A DNA stretch of 64,000 nt, taken from assembly GCA_035461765.1 (NCBI GenBank), contig DATHUY010000149.1, forward strand, positions 1 through 64,000, given 5' to 3'. Below, in pieces: positions 24,298-32,355 of this stretch. Within the stretch, counting starts at the first letter, position 1. Every line of letters begins with the position of its first letter. The stretch comes from Longimicrobiales bacterium (lineage in GTDB: Bacteria; Gemmatimonadota; Gemmatimonadetes; Longimicrobiales; RSA9). The position numbers and the translations under genes are program-made. The notes beneath the pieces were generated by a model, which was not told the DNA's origin, did not search any database, and saw nothing but the letters and a program-made list of their open reading frames with translations.

Positions 24298-25235
24298 CAG
24301 CCTGCCACCGCGCCGCCCTCGCGGCGCACCAGCGACACGAAGACGTCCTCGAGCGAAGGCGGCACGGTCTGCACGCCCTCCACCGTCCGGCCGGCATCGC
24401 GGAGCACACCGCTGATTGTGGTCCTTGCCCCAGCCTCTTCCTCGACCACTACGTGCACGAGTCGGCCGAACATGGCCGCATCGATCACGCCGGGTGCGTC
24501 GGTGAGCACCTCGACAGCGAGCGGCGCGTCATCCGTCGTGATCTCGAGTATGGGCTCGGCCATGGAAGCGCGGAGCGCGGACGGTGCGCCATCGGCAATG
24601 ACGCGTCCCCGGTTCATCAGAATCAGCCGGTTGCAGTATTCCGCCTCCTCCATGTAATGCGTGCTCACGAGAATCGTGGTTCCGCCCTGGGCGAGGCCGT
24701 GGATCAGGTCCCAGAACCTGCGCCGTGCGAGGGGGTCGACGCCGGACGTCGGCTCATCGAGAAACAGGATCGGCGGTTCATGCAGGACGGCGCAGCCGAG
24801 CGCGAGTCGCTGCTTGAATCCGAGCGGCAGATCACCCGTCACATGCCGCTCGCGGCCGCTCAGCTCCGCCATGTCGAGCAGCCAGGCGCGACGTTCGCTG
24901 AATCGCTCGGCCGTGACATCGTAGAGGCCGGCGAACAGCTCGATGTTCTCGCTGACGGTGAGATCGGGATAGAGCGAGAAGCTCTGGGACATGTAGCCGA
25001 TGCGGGCGCGCAGTGCCGCAGCGTCGCGGCTGACATCCAGCCCGGCAACGGTCGCATGTCCCGATGTCGGCGCGAGCAGGCCGGACAGCATGCGTATCGT
25101 GGTCGTCTTGCCGGCGCCGTTCGGTCCCAGGAAGCCGAAGATCTCTCCGCGCTGCACATCGAACGTCGCTTCGTGCACGGCGGTGAAGTCGCCGAAACGG
25201 CGCGTAAGGTTCTGCACCGAGATTGCCGCGCTCAC
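24297..25235 (-). CDS. ABC transporter ATP-binding protein (second half of a YbhF-like pair)
   Basis: The 312-residue nucleotide-binding protein shows Walker A GPNGAGKTTTIRML (near 38-51), Q-loop at YMSQSFSLYPDLTVSENIE, a divergent signature (LPLGFKQRLALGCAVLHEP instead of LSGGQ), Walker B ILFLDEPTSGVDP and the switch His in ILVSTHYMEEAEYC. A C-terminal regulatory tail (about 230-312) follows. E. coli YbhF joins two such domains in one chain; here they are two genes overlapping by 4 nt. The LGFKQR signature may make this the less active site of an asymmetric dimer. Confidence 0.92.
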   Translation of the reverse strand: MSAAISVQNLTRRFGDFTAVHEATFDVQRGEIFGFLGPNGAGKTTTIRMLSGLLAPTSGHATVAGLDVSRDAAALRARIGYMSQSFSLYPDLTVSENIELFAGLYDVTAERFSERRAWLLDMAELSGRERHVTGDLPLGFKQRLALGCAVLHEPPILFLDEPTSGVDPLARRRFWDLIHGLAQGGTTILVSTHYMEEAEYCNRLILMNRGRVIADGAPSALRASMAEPILEITTDDAPLAVEVLTDAPGVIDAAMFGRLVHVVVEEEAGARTTISGVLRDAGRTVEGVQTVPPSLEDVFVSLVRREGGAVAG

Positions 25236-26149
25236 GATGGCCGACCCACGAGCTCGATGAATGCGTCCTCCAGCGATGGACGCACGGCCTCGACACGCTC
25301 CACCGGCATCCCGCTGCGCAGCACGCTGTTGCGCAGCGTCGCGGCGGTAGCCCCGGCGTCCGTGACGGCGTGGACGACATCGCCGAAGAGCGTCGCCTGC
25401 CGTACATCCGGGATACCGCGCAGCACGTCACGCAGGGCGCGGGCATCCCTGCCGTGGACGCTGAAGAGGCGGCCATCGAGACGATGCTGGATGGCTGCGG
25501 GTGTATCGAGAGCGAGCAGCCCGCCCTCGTGGAGCAGCGCCACGCGATCGCACCGCTCCGCCTCGTCCATGTAGGACGTCGTGACGATGACGCTCATGCC
25601 GTCGGCCACCATCTGGTGCAGGATGAGCCAGAGGTCGCGGCGCGAGATCGGATCAACACCGAACGTCGGCTCATCGAGCAGCAGCACGGATGGATGGTGG
25701 ATGAGCGCGCAGGAAAGGGAGAGCTTCTGCTTCATGCCGCCGGACAGCTGGCCGGCCAGTCGGTGCTCGAAGTCGCCCAGGCGGGAGAAACGGTAGAGCC
25801 GCTCCATGCGTGCCGGCAGCTCGCGGCGCGGCACGCGGTACAGGTCAGCGTAGAACAGGATGTTCTCGCGCACCGTCAGGTCCTGGTACAGGCCGAAGCG
25901 CTGCGACATGTACGCGATATGCGGCTTCACACCTTCCGGATCGGCGGCTACGCTCACACCCATGATCACTGCGTCGCCCGCGGTAGGCGGCAGCACCCCG
26001 GCCAGCATCCGGAGGGTCGTTGTCTTGCCCGCACCGTCCGGCCCGACGATGCCGAACAGCTGGCCGGCCTCGACGTCGAACGTCAGCGAATCGACGGCCG
26101 TCGCAGCGCCGAAGCCGCGCGACAGTGCACGCACGGTGATGGCAGACAT
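25232..26149 (-). CDS. ABC transporter ATP-binding protein (first half of a YbhF-like pair)
   Basis: The 305-residue ATPase has Walker A GPDGAGKTTTLRMLAG, Q-loop YMSQRFGLYQDLTVRENIL, canonical signature LSGGMKQKLSLSCALIH, Walker B VLLLDEPTFGVDP, and a switch region IVTTSYMDEAERCDR in which the usual His is replaced (TSYMDEAE). The partner gene at 24297-25235 has the opposite pattern: divergent signature but His present. This complementary degeneration is what is expected of a heterodimer with one competent and one impaired ATP site. It follows the membrane fusion gene by one base. Confidence 0.92.
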   Translation of the reverse strand: MSAITVRALSRGFGAATAVDSLTFDVEAGQLFGIVGPDGAGKTTTLRMLAGVLPPTAGDAVIMGVSVAADPEGVKPHIAYMSQRFGLYQDLTVRENILFYADLYRVPRRELPARMERLYRFSRLGDFEHRLAGQLSGGMKQKLSLSCALIHHPSVLLLDEPTFGVDPISRRDLWLILHQMVADGMSVIVTTSYMDEAERCDRVALLHEGGLLALDTPAAIQHRLDGRLFSVHGRDARALRDVLRGIPDVRQATLFGDVVHAVTDAGATAATLRNSVLRSGMPVERVEAVRPSLEDAFIELVGRPS

Positions 26150-26150
26150 G

Positions 26151-27179
26151 TCACGTGCCCGTGACGAGCTGCACGTCGGCGGGGACGCCCGGCTTCAGCA
26201 TCATCTCCGGATCATCGGTGATCTGCACCTTCACTGCATACACGAGCTTCACGCGCTCCTCGGTCGTCTGCACGTTGCGCGGCGTGAACTCGGCGTTCGC
26301 TGCAATGTACGTCACCCTGCCGCCGAAGCTCCGTGAGGGGTCCGTGTCGCTGCGGATGGCCGCGCGCTGACCGATCACGACGCGTCCGATCTCGTCCTCA
26401 CGCACGTAGATCCTCACCCATCGGTCAGCCGGATTCAGCAGCGTCAGCACCGGCGCACCCGGACTCACAGCCTCGCCTTCCTCCCGGTGCCGTACCGACA
26501 CCACACCGCCGAACGGCGCGTGGATCACCGCGTGCTCCAGCGCCGCGTCCGCCTGCGCGACCAGAGCCTCCGCCTGCTCCACCGCCGCGCGCTGCGCCGC
26601 CTTCCGTTCGGCGCGCGGTCCGCTCTGTACCATGTCGGCCTGCTGGCGCGCCTGCGCGTGCCGCGACCGCGCCACCTCGTACGCCGTCTGCGCCTGGTCC
26701 AGCGCCTGCCGACTCACTGCGCCGCCCTCGTACAGCGGACGCATGCGCTCGAGCACGCGCCCCGCATCCTCCATCTGCTCCCGCGCCGCAGCCTCCGCCG
26801 AGCGCGCCTGCGCCAGCTCCTCCGGACGCGCGCCGCGCTCCAGCTCCGCGAGCTGCGCCCGCGCCACATCCACCTGCGCGGCCGCCGCTGCGCGCCTCGC
26901 ATTCAGATCCGACACCTCGAGCCGCGCCAGCTCTGCACCCGCGGTTACCCGGTCACCTTCCATCACCGCCACGCTCGCCAGCCGGCCGCCCACCTGGAAG
27001 CCGAGGTCCGCATCCGTCGCCTCGACCGTGCCTGACGCGCGCAGCACACCAGAGTCAGCCTCGCCCCGTCCGAAGACCCACCACCCCACCAGGCCGGCAG
27101 CCAGCAGCAACACGAGGACGGGAGCGATCCGCTTCGCCCGCGATTTCATTCGTCCCGTCGACTTCTCCGGCTGTGTCAT
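26151..27179 (-). CDS. HlyD-family membrane fusion protein (YbhG-like)
   Basis: The 342-residue periplasmic adaptor has a short cytoplasmic tail (MTQPEKSTGRMKSRAKR), one TM anchor (IAPVLVLLLAAGLVGWWVF, 18-36), a lipoyl half (LRASGTVEATDADLGFQVGG), and a long coiled-coil hairpin (about 85-215, rich in Ala/Glu/Arg). The second lipoyl half is VIHAPFGGVVSVRHREEGEAVSPGAPVL, and a beta-barrel domain ends LKPGVPADVQLVTG. It should link the ABC exporter to an outer-membrane channel of the TolC type; none is in this operon, though one is at 41.1 kb. Its start overlaps the TetR stop by 4 nt. Confidence 0.92.
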   Translation of the reverse strand: MTQPEKSTGRMKSRAKRIAPVLVLLLAAGLVGWWVFGRGEADSGVLRASGTVEATDADLGFQVGGRLASVAVMEGDRVTAGAELARLEVSDLNARRAAAAAQVDVARAQLAELERGARPEELAQARSAEAAAREQMEDAGRVLERMRPLYEGGAVSRQALDQAQTAYEVARSRHAQARQQADMVQSGPRAERKAAQRAAVEQAEALVAQADAALEHAVIHAPFGGVVSVRHREEGEAVSPGAPVLTLLNPADRWVRIYVREDEIGRVVIGQRAAIRSDTDPSRSFGGRVTYIAANAEFTPRNVQTTEERVKLVYAVKVQITDDPEMMLKPGVPADVQLVTGT

Positions 27180-27796
27180 GCGCCACCCTCCACGCCGAGC
27201 CCCGCCTGCACGAACTCCCGCGCGGATGCCACTACGCGCTCGAATGTCGCCGCATCTCCCAGTGCCACACCGCCCACCTTCTCCAGCGCCGGTCGCATCA
27301 TCGAGAGATGCACCGGCACGGACAGGATGAAGATGCTCATCACCGCCGCAGGTCCCGCCCTCACTACCCCGGACTCCTGGCCCTCCACGATCAGGCTCGA
27401 GAGCGCCCCGAGGACGCGACGCATCGGATCGGCAATCGCCGCCGGCGGCACACCACTCAGCACCAGCTCCTGCATCATCAGCTGCGGCAGATCACGGTTC
27501 GTCCGCAGATACTCGAAGTACGCCGTCACCACCTCCCCCGCCCGGTCGAGCACGGGTCCGTCCCCCGCAACGACGCGCTCCACCCGCTCCGCAAGCGGCG
27601 TCACAATGCTCGCGACCACCCGGTCGTACAGCTCTCGCTTCGAGCCGAAGTGGTACGTGATCGCGCCGAGATTCGCGCCCGCCGCGGCCGTGATGGCGCG
27701 TACGGACGCGCCATCGAAGCCCTGAGTGGCGAAGATGGGGCGGGCCGCATCGATGAGTGCGGCGGGCGTGTCAGGGAATTCCGCTGGCTCATTCAT
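27176..27796 (-). CDS. TetR/AcrR-family repressor (CecR/YbiH-like)
   Basis: The 206-residue repressor has an N-terminal HTH in ALIDAARPIFATQGFDGASV, with the recognition helix RAITAAAGANLGAITYHFGS (about 36-55). The C-terminal ligand domain is of the DUF1956 type (FEYLRTNRDLPQLMMQELVL, then SVPVHLSMMRPALEK), as in E. coli CecR, which controls the ybiH-ybhGFSR operon. Gene order here is the same, supporting control of its own exporter operon. The ATG sits within the palindrome 27794-27807 and about one base from the predicted transcription start, so there is no SD and the mRNA is probably leaderless. A ligand that relieves repression is expected but cannot be named. Confidence 0.93.
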   Translation of the reverse strand: MNEPAEFPDTPAALIDAARPIFATQGFDGASVRAITAAAGANLGAITYHFGSKRELYDRVVASIVTPLAERVERVVAGDGPVLDRAGEVVTAYFEYLRTNRDLPQLMMQELVLSGVPPAAIADPMRRVLGALSSLIVEGQESGVVRAGPAAVMSIFILSVPVHLSMMRPALEKVGGVALGDAATFERVVASAREFVQAGLGVEGGA

Positions 27797-27807
27797 ACGT
27801 TTGTATG
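27794..27807. promoter_or_regulatory. Operator palindrome of the TetR gene
   Basis: CATAC-GTTT-GTATG is a perfect 5-bp inverted repeat around four bases. It overlaps the start codon (27796-27794) and part of the -10 box, the expected place for an autorepressor site. Confidence 0.65.
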
Positions 27808-27833
27808 ATAACTGGGACCGGGCGCTGCGTCAA
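27805..27833 (-). promoter_or_regulatory. Sigma70-type promoter of the efflux operon, leaderless mRNA
   Basis: On the minus strand, TTGACG (27833-27828), an exact 17-bp spacer and TATCAT (27810-27805) each match consensus at five of six positions. The expected transcription start is about 27798-27796, that is, at the ATG. Confidence 0.8.
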
Positions 27834-27939
27834 CCTGAGCGACGTCGAGGGCGCCGCGGAGGGGCGTCAACCATGCTCCGGGAGGCTTCGCTTCAGGTCA
27901 TGGGGCAGCCTCGATGTCGCCCCGGAGCGTCAATCATGC
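27827..27939. repeat. Direct repeats with nested inverted repeat upstream of the efflux operon
   Basis: The 13-mers at 27864-27876 and 27927-27939 (GCGTCAAYCATGC) differ at one base, and their first nine bases recur at 27827-27835, overlapping the -35 box. An 8-bp inverted repeat (27875-27882 with 27921-27928) touches both 13-mers. They may bind a second regulator. Nothing else is seen in the 236-base spacer. Confidence 0.5.
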
Positions 27940-28032
27940 GCTCAGCGCGTTCGCTCCAGGACATCGAGGTTTCAGGGTTGAGTGGGGGCGCGCGGACAGG
28001 TTGCTCCGCCTGGACCCAATCACGGGGGAGGG

Positions 28033-28419
28033 TTACCCGCCGAGGCGGCCCCAGGCCTCTTCGTCGACCGCTCCCGGCAGCTTGCGTTCGCGGACTGCGG
28101 CCCAGAACGGGTCGCCCGGCTTTTCGACGGTGCGGGCGAACTGTCCGGCGTGGTATACGTAGGCGATCCCGAGGCGGCTGTCGATGACGACGTCCGTCTG
28201 CTCGCTCGCGTAGACGTCCTTGAGCGGCTTGTCGAAGCCGCAGCGGGCGTCCGGCCATGTCTGAGGCCAGGACAGGATATCGACGTCCTCGGGGGTCGGG
28301 TGGGGCATCTTGCGTGCGTCGCGCTCCTTGTCCATCCGGAGATAGGCGTCGTAGAGCACGTGGGCCATCTTGTCCGTGTAGCGTCGAACGCGTTCCCCGT
28401 AGAAGCGTTTTTCGAGCAT
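28033..28419 (-). CDS. Conserved-looking protein of unknown function
   Basis: I do not recognise this 128-residue protein. ATG 28419 is chosen because GGAGG lies 6 bases upstream; a longer frame to 28527 would collide with the divergent MutS-like gene. It is cytoplasmic (no signal or TM) and charged, beginning MLEKRFYGERVRRYTDKMAH. The second part is rich in aromatic residues (DILSWPQTWPDARCGFDK, RLGIAYVYHAGQFARTVE), suggesting a compact folded domain. A probable promoter stands at 28453-28481. It lies between two well-defined loci and shares no operon with either. Confidence 0.7.
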   Translation of the reverse strand: MLEKRFYGERVRRYTDKMAHVLYDAYLRMDKERDARKMPHPTPEDVDILSWPQTWPDARCGFDKPLKDVYASEQTDVVIDSRLGIAYVYHAGQFARTVEKPGDPFWAAVRERKLPGAVDEEAWGRLGG

Positions 28420-28452
28420 TCGTCCTCCGTGCAGTGAAACGCAGCGTGGAGC

Positions 28453-28481
28453 ATAGTACGGCGGGCCGGATCGCAGTGCAA
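28453..28481 (-). promoter_or_regulatory. Possible promoter for the 28033-28419 gene
   Basis: On the minus strand, TTGCAC (28481-28476), a 17-bp spacer and TACTAT (28458-28453) predict a leader of about 30 nt carrying the SD. Box matches are moderate (three and four of six). Confidence 0.4.
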
Positions 28482-28525
28482 AGTCGGAGTCGCGGCAGCG
28501 GGCTGGCGACCCTACCTTGCGGCCC

Positions 28526-30388
28526 ATGTCTGAACGTATTGCTGCGCCCGCCGAGATCTATCGCGACCGGGCGGATCGATTCACACGACAGCGCGATGCT
28601 CTGGCGCGCCGTTCGCGGCAGCTGTCGCATGCCCGCATCGCGACGTTCATCGTCCTTGTCCTGCTGGGTCTGCTGATCGAGCGTTCACCCTCCATGCCGC
28701 TGATCATTGCGACGGTGGTGTCGGCCGCCACGTTCATCGCGTTGATCGCGGCGCACCGGCGGACGCGGCGACGAGAGCGGTGGTATGCGGACCTGGCGGC
28801 GCTGAACGAGGAGGGGCTCGATCGTCTCGCCCGGCGCTGGGAGCGGCTGCCGGTGAGGGTGCCGTCGCGATCGATCGAGGGGCACGACTACGCGGGAGAC
28901 CTCGACCTTTATGGCCGCGCCTCGATGTCGCAGATCCTAGGGCCCGTGGCTACGCCGTTCGGCAGCGCCATTCTCGATGACTGGCTGCTGTCCGCAACGG
29001 CCGCCCCTAGCATGATCGTCGAGCGCAACATTGCCGTACGCGAGCTCGCGCCCATGCACGACCTGCGTGATACGCTGGCGCTGCATGGCCGCGCGGCGCG
29101 GACGATCCGCCTTCGGGACATCGAGAGATTCCTCACCTGGGCGGAATCGCCGGCGCGCCTGTCCGGGCGACTGTGGGTGCGCGCGGCCGCATGGCTGCTG
29201 CCGGTTGCCACGTGGCTGCTCGGACTCGCACACCTGCTCGGCAGCATCGACCGTGCGCTGTGGTTGATACCGCTGCTGGCGTCGCTGGTCGCGTACGGGA
29301 CCATCGGCGCGCGCGCGCGGCGGACATTCGATGAAGCGTTCGGTCGCGAGCCGCTCTTCACCTACTATCCGGACATGCTTCGTGCGGTGGCGGCCGCATC
29401 CTTCTCGAGTCCGCTGCTTCAGGCGACCGCGTCGCGACTGGTTCAGCATGACGAGCCCGCCGACCGCCAGCTGAAGCGGCTCCAGCGACTGATGCATCGC
29501 GCGGACCTGCGCATGTCGAGCATGCACCTGCCGGTGTTCCTGCTGACGCTATGGGATGTGCACGTGCTGATGTCGCTCGAGCGCTGGCAGCGCGAGGCCG
29601 GCGCCGCGGTACGCGACTGGTTGTCGGCACTGGGCGAGGTGGAGGCACTGGGTGCGCTGGCGACGCTGGCCCACGACCAGCCGGACTGGGTGTTCGCGGA
29701 GGTAGTGGCGCCGGATGCAGTCGCTGGCAGCGCGGATGACACGGTACTCGACGCGACTGCGCTCGGCCATCCGCTCATCCCGGACGGGAAGCGCGTCGCC
29801 AACGATGTGCGTGTGGGACCGCCCGGTACGTTCCTGCTCGTCACGGGCTCCAACATGTCGGGGAAGAGCACGTTGCTGCGCGCGCTGGGTCTGAACGCAG
29901 TGCTTGCTCAGGCGGGGGCGCCGGTGTGCGCAGCGCGGCTCCGCATGCCGCGTCTCGACGTGCACACGAGTATCCGTGTGCAGGATTCGCTCGCTCGCGG
30001 CGTGTCGTATTTCATGGCGGAGCTGGAGCGACTCAAGCAGATCGTGGACGCGGCACATCGTGTTCGTGATGAGGGCTCGGCGACGCTTCTGTTCCTGCTC
30101 GACGAGATTCTGCACGGCACGAACACGGCCGAGCGACGGATTGCGGCCACGCGCGTCATACGGCATCTGGTAAATACGGGGGCCATTGGTGCCGCGACGA
30201 CACACGACCTCGAGCTCGCCGAGGAACCCGCGCTCGTCCGCGCTGCCCGTCTCGTGCATTTCAGTGAGACGTTCACCGACGTCGACGGCGCATCGACCCT
30301 GCACTTCGACTATCGCCTGCGCGACGGCCTCGCAACATCGACGAACGCGCTGGCTCTGATGAAGATGGTGGGACTGCCCGACGCCTGA
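28526..30388 (+). CDS. Membrane-anchored MutS-family ATPase
   Basis: The 620-residue protein starts at ATG 28526; a TTG 9 bases upstream is less likely. Two N-terminal TM segments (about 38-52 and 58-76) and further hydrophobic stretches near 217-260 precede a MutS core with lever/clamp-like helices. The ATPase domain has Walker A GSNMSGKSTLLRALGL (441-456), a VQDSLARGVSYFMAELERL signature, Walker B FLLDEILHGTNTAERR (about 523-538), and the His of ATTHDLELAE. It lacks the N-terminal mismatch-recognition domain, so it is not canonical MutS. Known MutS-related proteins with TM helices exist, but their function is not clear. Roles at membrane-associated DNA or in a non-repair process are possible. 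Confidence 0.9.
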   Translation: MSERIAAPAEIYRDRADRFTRQRDALARRSRQLSHARIATFIVLVLLGLLIERSPSMPLIIATVVSAATFIALIAAHRRTRRRERWYADLAALNEEGLDRLARRWERLPVRVPSRSIEGHDYAGDLDLYGRASMSQILGPVATPFGSAILDDWLLSATAAPSMIVERNIAVRELAPMHDLRDTLALHGRAARTIRLRDIERFLTWAESPARLSGRLWVRAAAWLLPVATWLLGLAHLLGSIDRALWLIPLLASLVAYGTIGARARRTFDEAFGREPLFTYYPDMLRAVAAASFSSPLLQATASRLVQHDEPADRQLKRLQRLMHRADLRMSSMHLPVFLLTLWDVHVLMSLERWQREAGAAVRDWLSALGEVEALGALATLAHDQPDWVFAEVVAPDAVAGSADDTVLDATALGHPLIPDGKRVANDVRVGPPGTFLLVTGSNMSGKSTLLRALGLNAVLAQAGAPVCAARLRMPRLDVHTSIRVQDSLARGVSYFMAELERLKQIVDAAHRVRDEGSATLLFLLDEILHGTNTAERRIAATRVIRHLVNTGAIGAATTHDLELAEEPALVRAARLVHFSETFTDVDGASTLHFDYRLRDGLATSTNALALMKMVGLPDA

Positions 30389-30394
30389 TGCGGA

Positions 30395-30422
30395 ACGGCC
30401 GCCGCGTGAACGCGACGGCCGT
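30395..30422 (+). terminator. Hairpin after the MutS-like gene
   Basis: The 13-nt arms (30395-30407 with 30410-30422) have one mismatch and a 2-nt nominal loop. No U tract follows. It also faces the 3' end of the convergent helicase gene. Confidence 0.5.
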
Positions 30423-30485
30423 CTGCTGATTCTGCACCGTGAAGCGCGCGCGTTCGGTTTCAGATCACGCGCCGTGTGTCGCTGA

Positions 30486-31928
30486 TCAGGCTGCGGACGA
30501 CTGCGATCCCGATCCGCCCTGTCGCCCGCTGCCGCCGCGGCGACGACGACGGCGCGGCGCTGTCCGCTCGCTGCTGCCGGAGCCCTGGCCGCTGCCGGCC
30601 TGACGGCCGGCCTTCTTCTCCGCATTCGCGCGTGCACGCGCCCGCTCATCCGCCTTGCGTGCGCGGATCTGCGCGATGCGCTCGCCGATCGGAACCTCGA
30701 GCTTCTCGGTCGGCTTTGCACTGTAATCGAAACCGGCGACGGTGCGCCGCTCGATACGGCGGCCGACAGCGCGCTCGATCGCCCGCATGTCGGTCTCCTC
30801 TTCCGGCGACACGAACGTGAAGGCATCGCCGGTCGCTTCCGCGCGCGCGGTCCGGCCGACGCGGTGGATATAATCCTCGGGCACGTTCGGCACATCGAAG
30901 TTCACGACGTGTTCGAGCGCCTCGACGTCGATGCCGCGTGCGACAATGTCCGTCGCCACCAGCAGCCGGTACTGGCCGCTCTTGAAACCGGCGAGCGCTT
31001 CCGTACGCTGGTTCTGGCTGCGGTTCCCGTGGATCCGCGCAGTCTCGAAACCGGCGCGCTCGAGCTTCTCCGCGAGCCGGTTCGAGCGATGCTTCGTGCG
31101 GCAGAACACGATTGCGTTGCCGATCTCATCACGCTGCAGCAGCTCGATGAGGAGGCCCACCTTGAGATGCGACGGCACCGGATAGAGCGCCTGTGCGACG
31201 CCCGTCGCCGGGGCCTGCTTCCGCTCGACCGCGATGCGCTCCGGATTGTCCAGCAGCGACCGTGACAGCTCCAGGATCGGAGCGGGCATGGTGGCGGAGA
31301 ACATCATCGTCTGGCGTGCTTTCGCCGGCAGCTGCCGCAGCACGCGCCTGATGTCGGGCAGGAAGCCCATGTCCAGCATGCGGTCGGCCTCATCCAGGAC
31401 GAGGATCTCGATATCCGCGAGCTTCGCATAGTCATACTGCATGTGGTCGAGGAGACGGCCCGGTGTAGCGGCGATGATCTCGACACCGCGCCGGAACGCG
31501 TCCTCCTGCGGCTTCATGCCGACACCGCCGAAGATGGCGGCACCGCGGATGCGCGTGTGCTTCGCCAGATCCTCGAGTGCCTGATGCGTCTGTGCGGCCA
31601 GCTCGCGCGTCGGGCTCAGAATGAGCGCGCGCGTGCGGCCAGCCGGCCGATCCTTCAGGCGCTGCAGGATCGGCAGCAGGAACGCCGCCGTCTTGCCGCT
31701 GCCCGTCATCGCGCACGCCAGCACATCGCGCCCGGCGAGGCCGGGCGGAATGGCGTCGGCTTGAACCGGCGTCGGCCGGGTGAAACCCAGCTCGTCGATC
31801 GCCCTGACCAGCTCGGCGTTCAGACCCAGCTCATGAAAAGTGCCGGCGCGCACCGCGTCGCCGGCGTTCGTATTCCCTGCACCCGCCGGCCTTCCAGCGC
31901 GTGCCGTATGTCCCTGACTTGAACTCAC
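30486..31928 (-). CDS. DEAD-box RNA helicase, RhlE type
   Basis: The 480-residue RNA helicase starts at GTG 31928 with GGGAAAG upstream. All SF2 motifs are visible: Q motif (FHELGLNAELVRAIDELGFT with PTPVQ), Walker A AMTGSGKT, PTRELAAQ, TPGRLLDH, DEAD in VLDEADRMLDMGF, SAT, ARGIDVE and HRVGRTARAE. The C-terminal tail from about residue 400 is basic and Gly/Ser/Arg-rich (RRRRRRGGSGRQ), typical of RNA-binding extensions. Roles in ribosome assembly or mRNA decay are the usual ones. It follows infA by 20 bases on the same strand, so the two are probably co-transcribed, a sensible translation-related pair. Confidence 0.95.
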   Translation of the reverse strand: MSSSQGHTARAGRPAGAGNTNAGDAVRAGTFHELGLNAELVRAIDELGFTRPTPVQADAIPPGLAGRDVLACAMTGSGKTAAFLLPILQRLKDRPAGRTRALILSPTRELAAQTHQALEDLAKHTRIRGAAIFGGVGMKPQEDAFRRGVEIIAATPGRLLDHMQYDYAKLADIEILVLDEADRMLDMGFLPDIRRVLRQLPAKARQTMMFSATMPAPILELSRSLLDNPERIAVERKQAPATGVAQALYPVPSHLKVGLLIELLQRDEIGNAIVFCRTKHRSNRLAEKLERAGFETARIHGNRSQNQRTEALAGFKSGQYRLLVATDIVARGIDVEALEHVVNFDVPNVPEDYIHRVGRTARAEATGDAFTFVSPEEETDMRAIERAVGRRIERRTVAGFDYSAKPTEKLEVPIGERIAQIRARKADERARARANAEKKAGRQAGSGQGSGSSERTAPRRRRRRGGSGRQGGSGSQSSAA

Positions 31929-31948
31929 TATATTCTTTCCCTGGTACC

Positions 31949-32191
31949 TTATGCGCCCGGTCGCGGCGCGTCGCCCTTGTGGCGGTATGTGATGCGGCCC
32001 CGTGACAGATCGTACGGCGACAGCTCGACCGTGACCCGGTCTCCTGCGAGGACGCGGATCTTGAACTTCGACATCTTGCCCTTCGCATAGCAGAGCACAA
32101 CGTGCCCGTTCTCCAGCTTGACACGGAAGTTCTGGTCCGGCAGCACCTCCGTTACGACACCCTCTACCTCAATGGATTCCTGTTTCGCCAT
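31949..32191 (-). CDS. infA: Translation initiation factor IF-1
   Basis: This 80-residue single S1/OB-fold protein binds the ribosomal A site during initiation. It begins [20 protein letters not shown] and contains [19 protein letters not shown] and [20 protein letters not shown], ending with the family's RITYRHK. The extra tail (GDAPRPGA) makes it eight residues longer than the usual 72. The ATG is supported by GAGAGG close upstream. The 164-base 5' region contains an AT-rich stretch (about 32300-32312) and nested complementary arms (CCGCCC with GGGCGG around GTGCG/CGCAC, about 32235-32270), a possible structured leader. Confidence 0.97.
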   Translation of the reverse strand: MAKQESIEVEGVVTEVLPDQNFRVKLENGHVVLCYAKGKMSKFKIRVLAGDRVTVELSPYDLSRGRITYRHKGDAPRPGA

Positions 32192-32316
32192 TCATCCTCT
32201 CCAGTGAGGGCTTCCCCCCGTTAATAGAAACCGCCCAGACGTGCGCTTGCGATTCGCACACCGCGGGCGGCAGCGGCCTGATTCGGCCCCTAACCTGTTC
32301 AATTTAACGGAAATGC

Positions 32317-32348
32317 GCCCGGCACGCCACTCTGGGGACGCGCCGGGC
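32317..32348 (-). terminator. Hairpin downstream of the choice-of-anchor protein gene
   Basis: GCCCGGC (32317-32323) pairs perfectly with GCCGGGC (32342-32348), with some extra inner pairs. Read on the minus strand it comes just after the stop at 32356 and is followed by ATTTCCG. Confidence 0.45.
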
Positions 32349-32355
32349 CACCGGA

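Noticed and set aside
23122-24657. 511-codon plus-strand open frame across the ABC genes
   Set aside because: His/Arg/Glu-rich nonsense composition opposite permease and ATPase genes with clear motifs.
26333-27808. Pro/Ala/Arg-rich plus-strand frame of 491 codons
   Set aside because: Antisense to the membrane fusion and TetR genes; low-complexity shadow.
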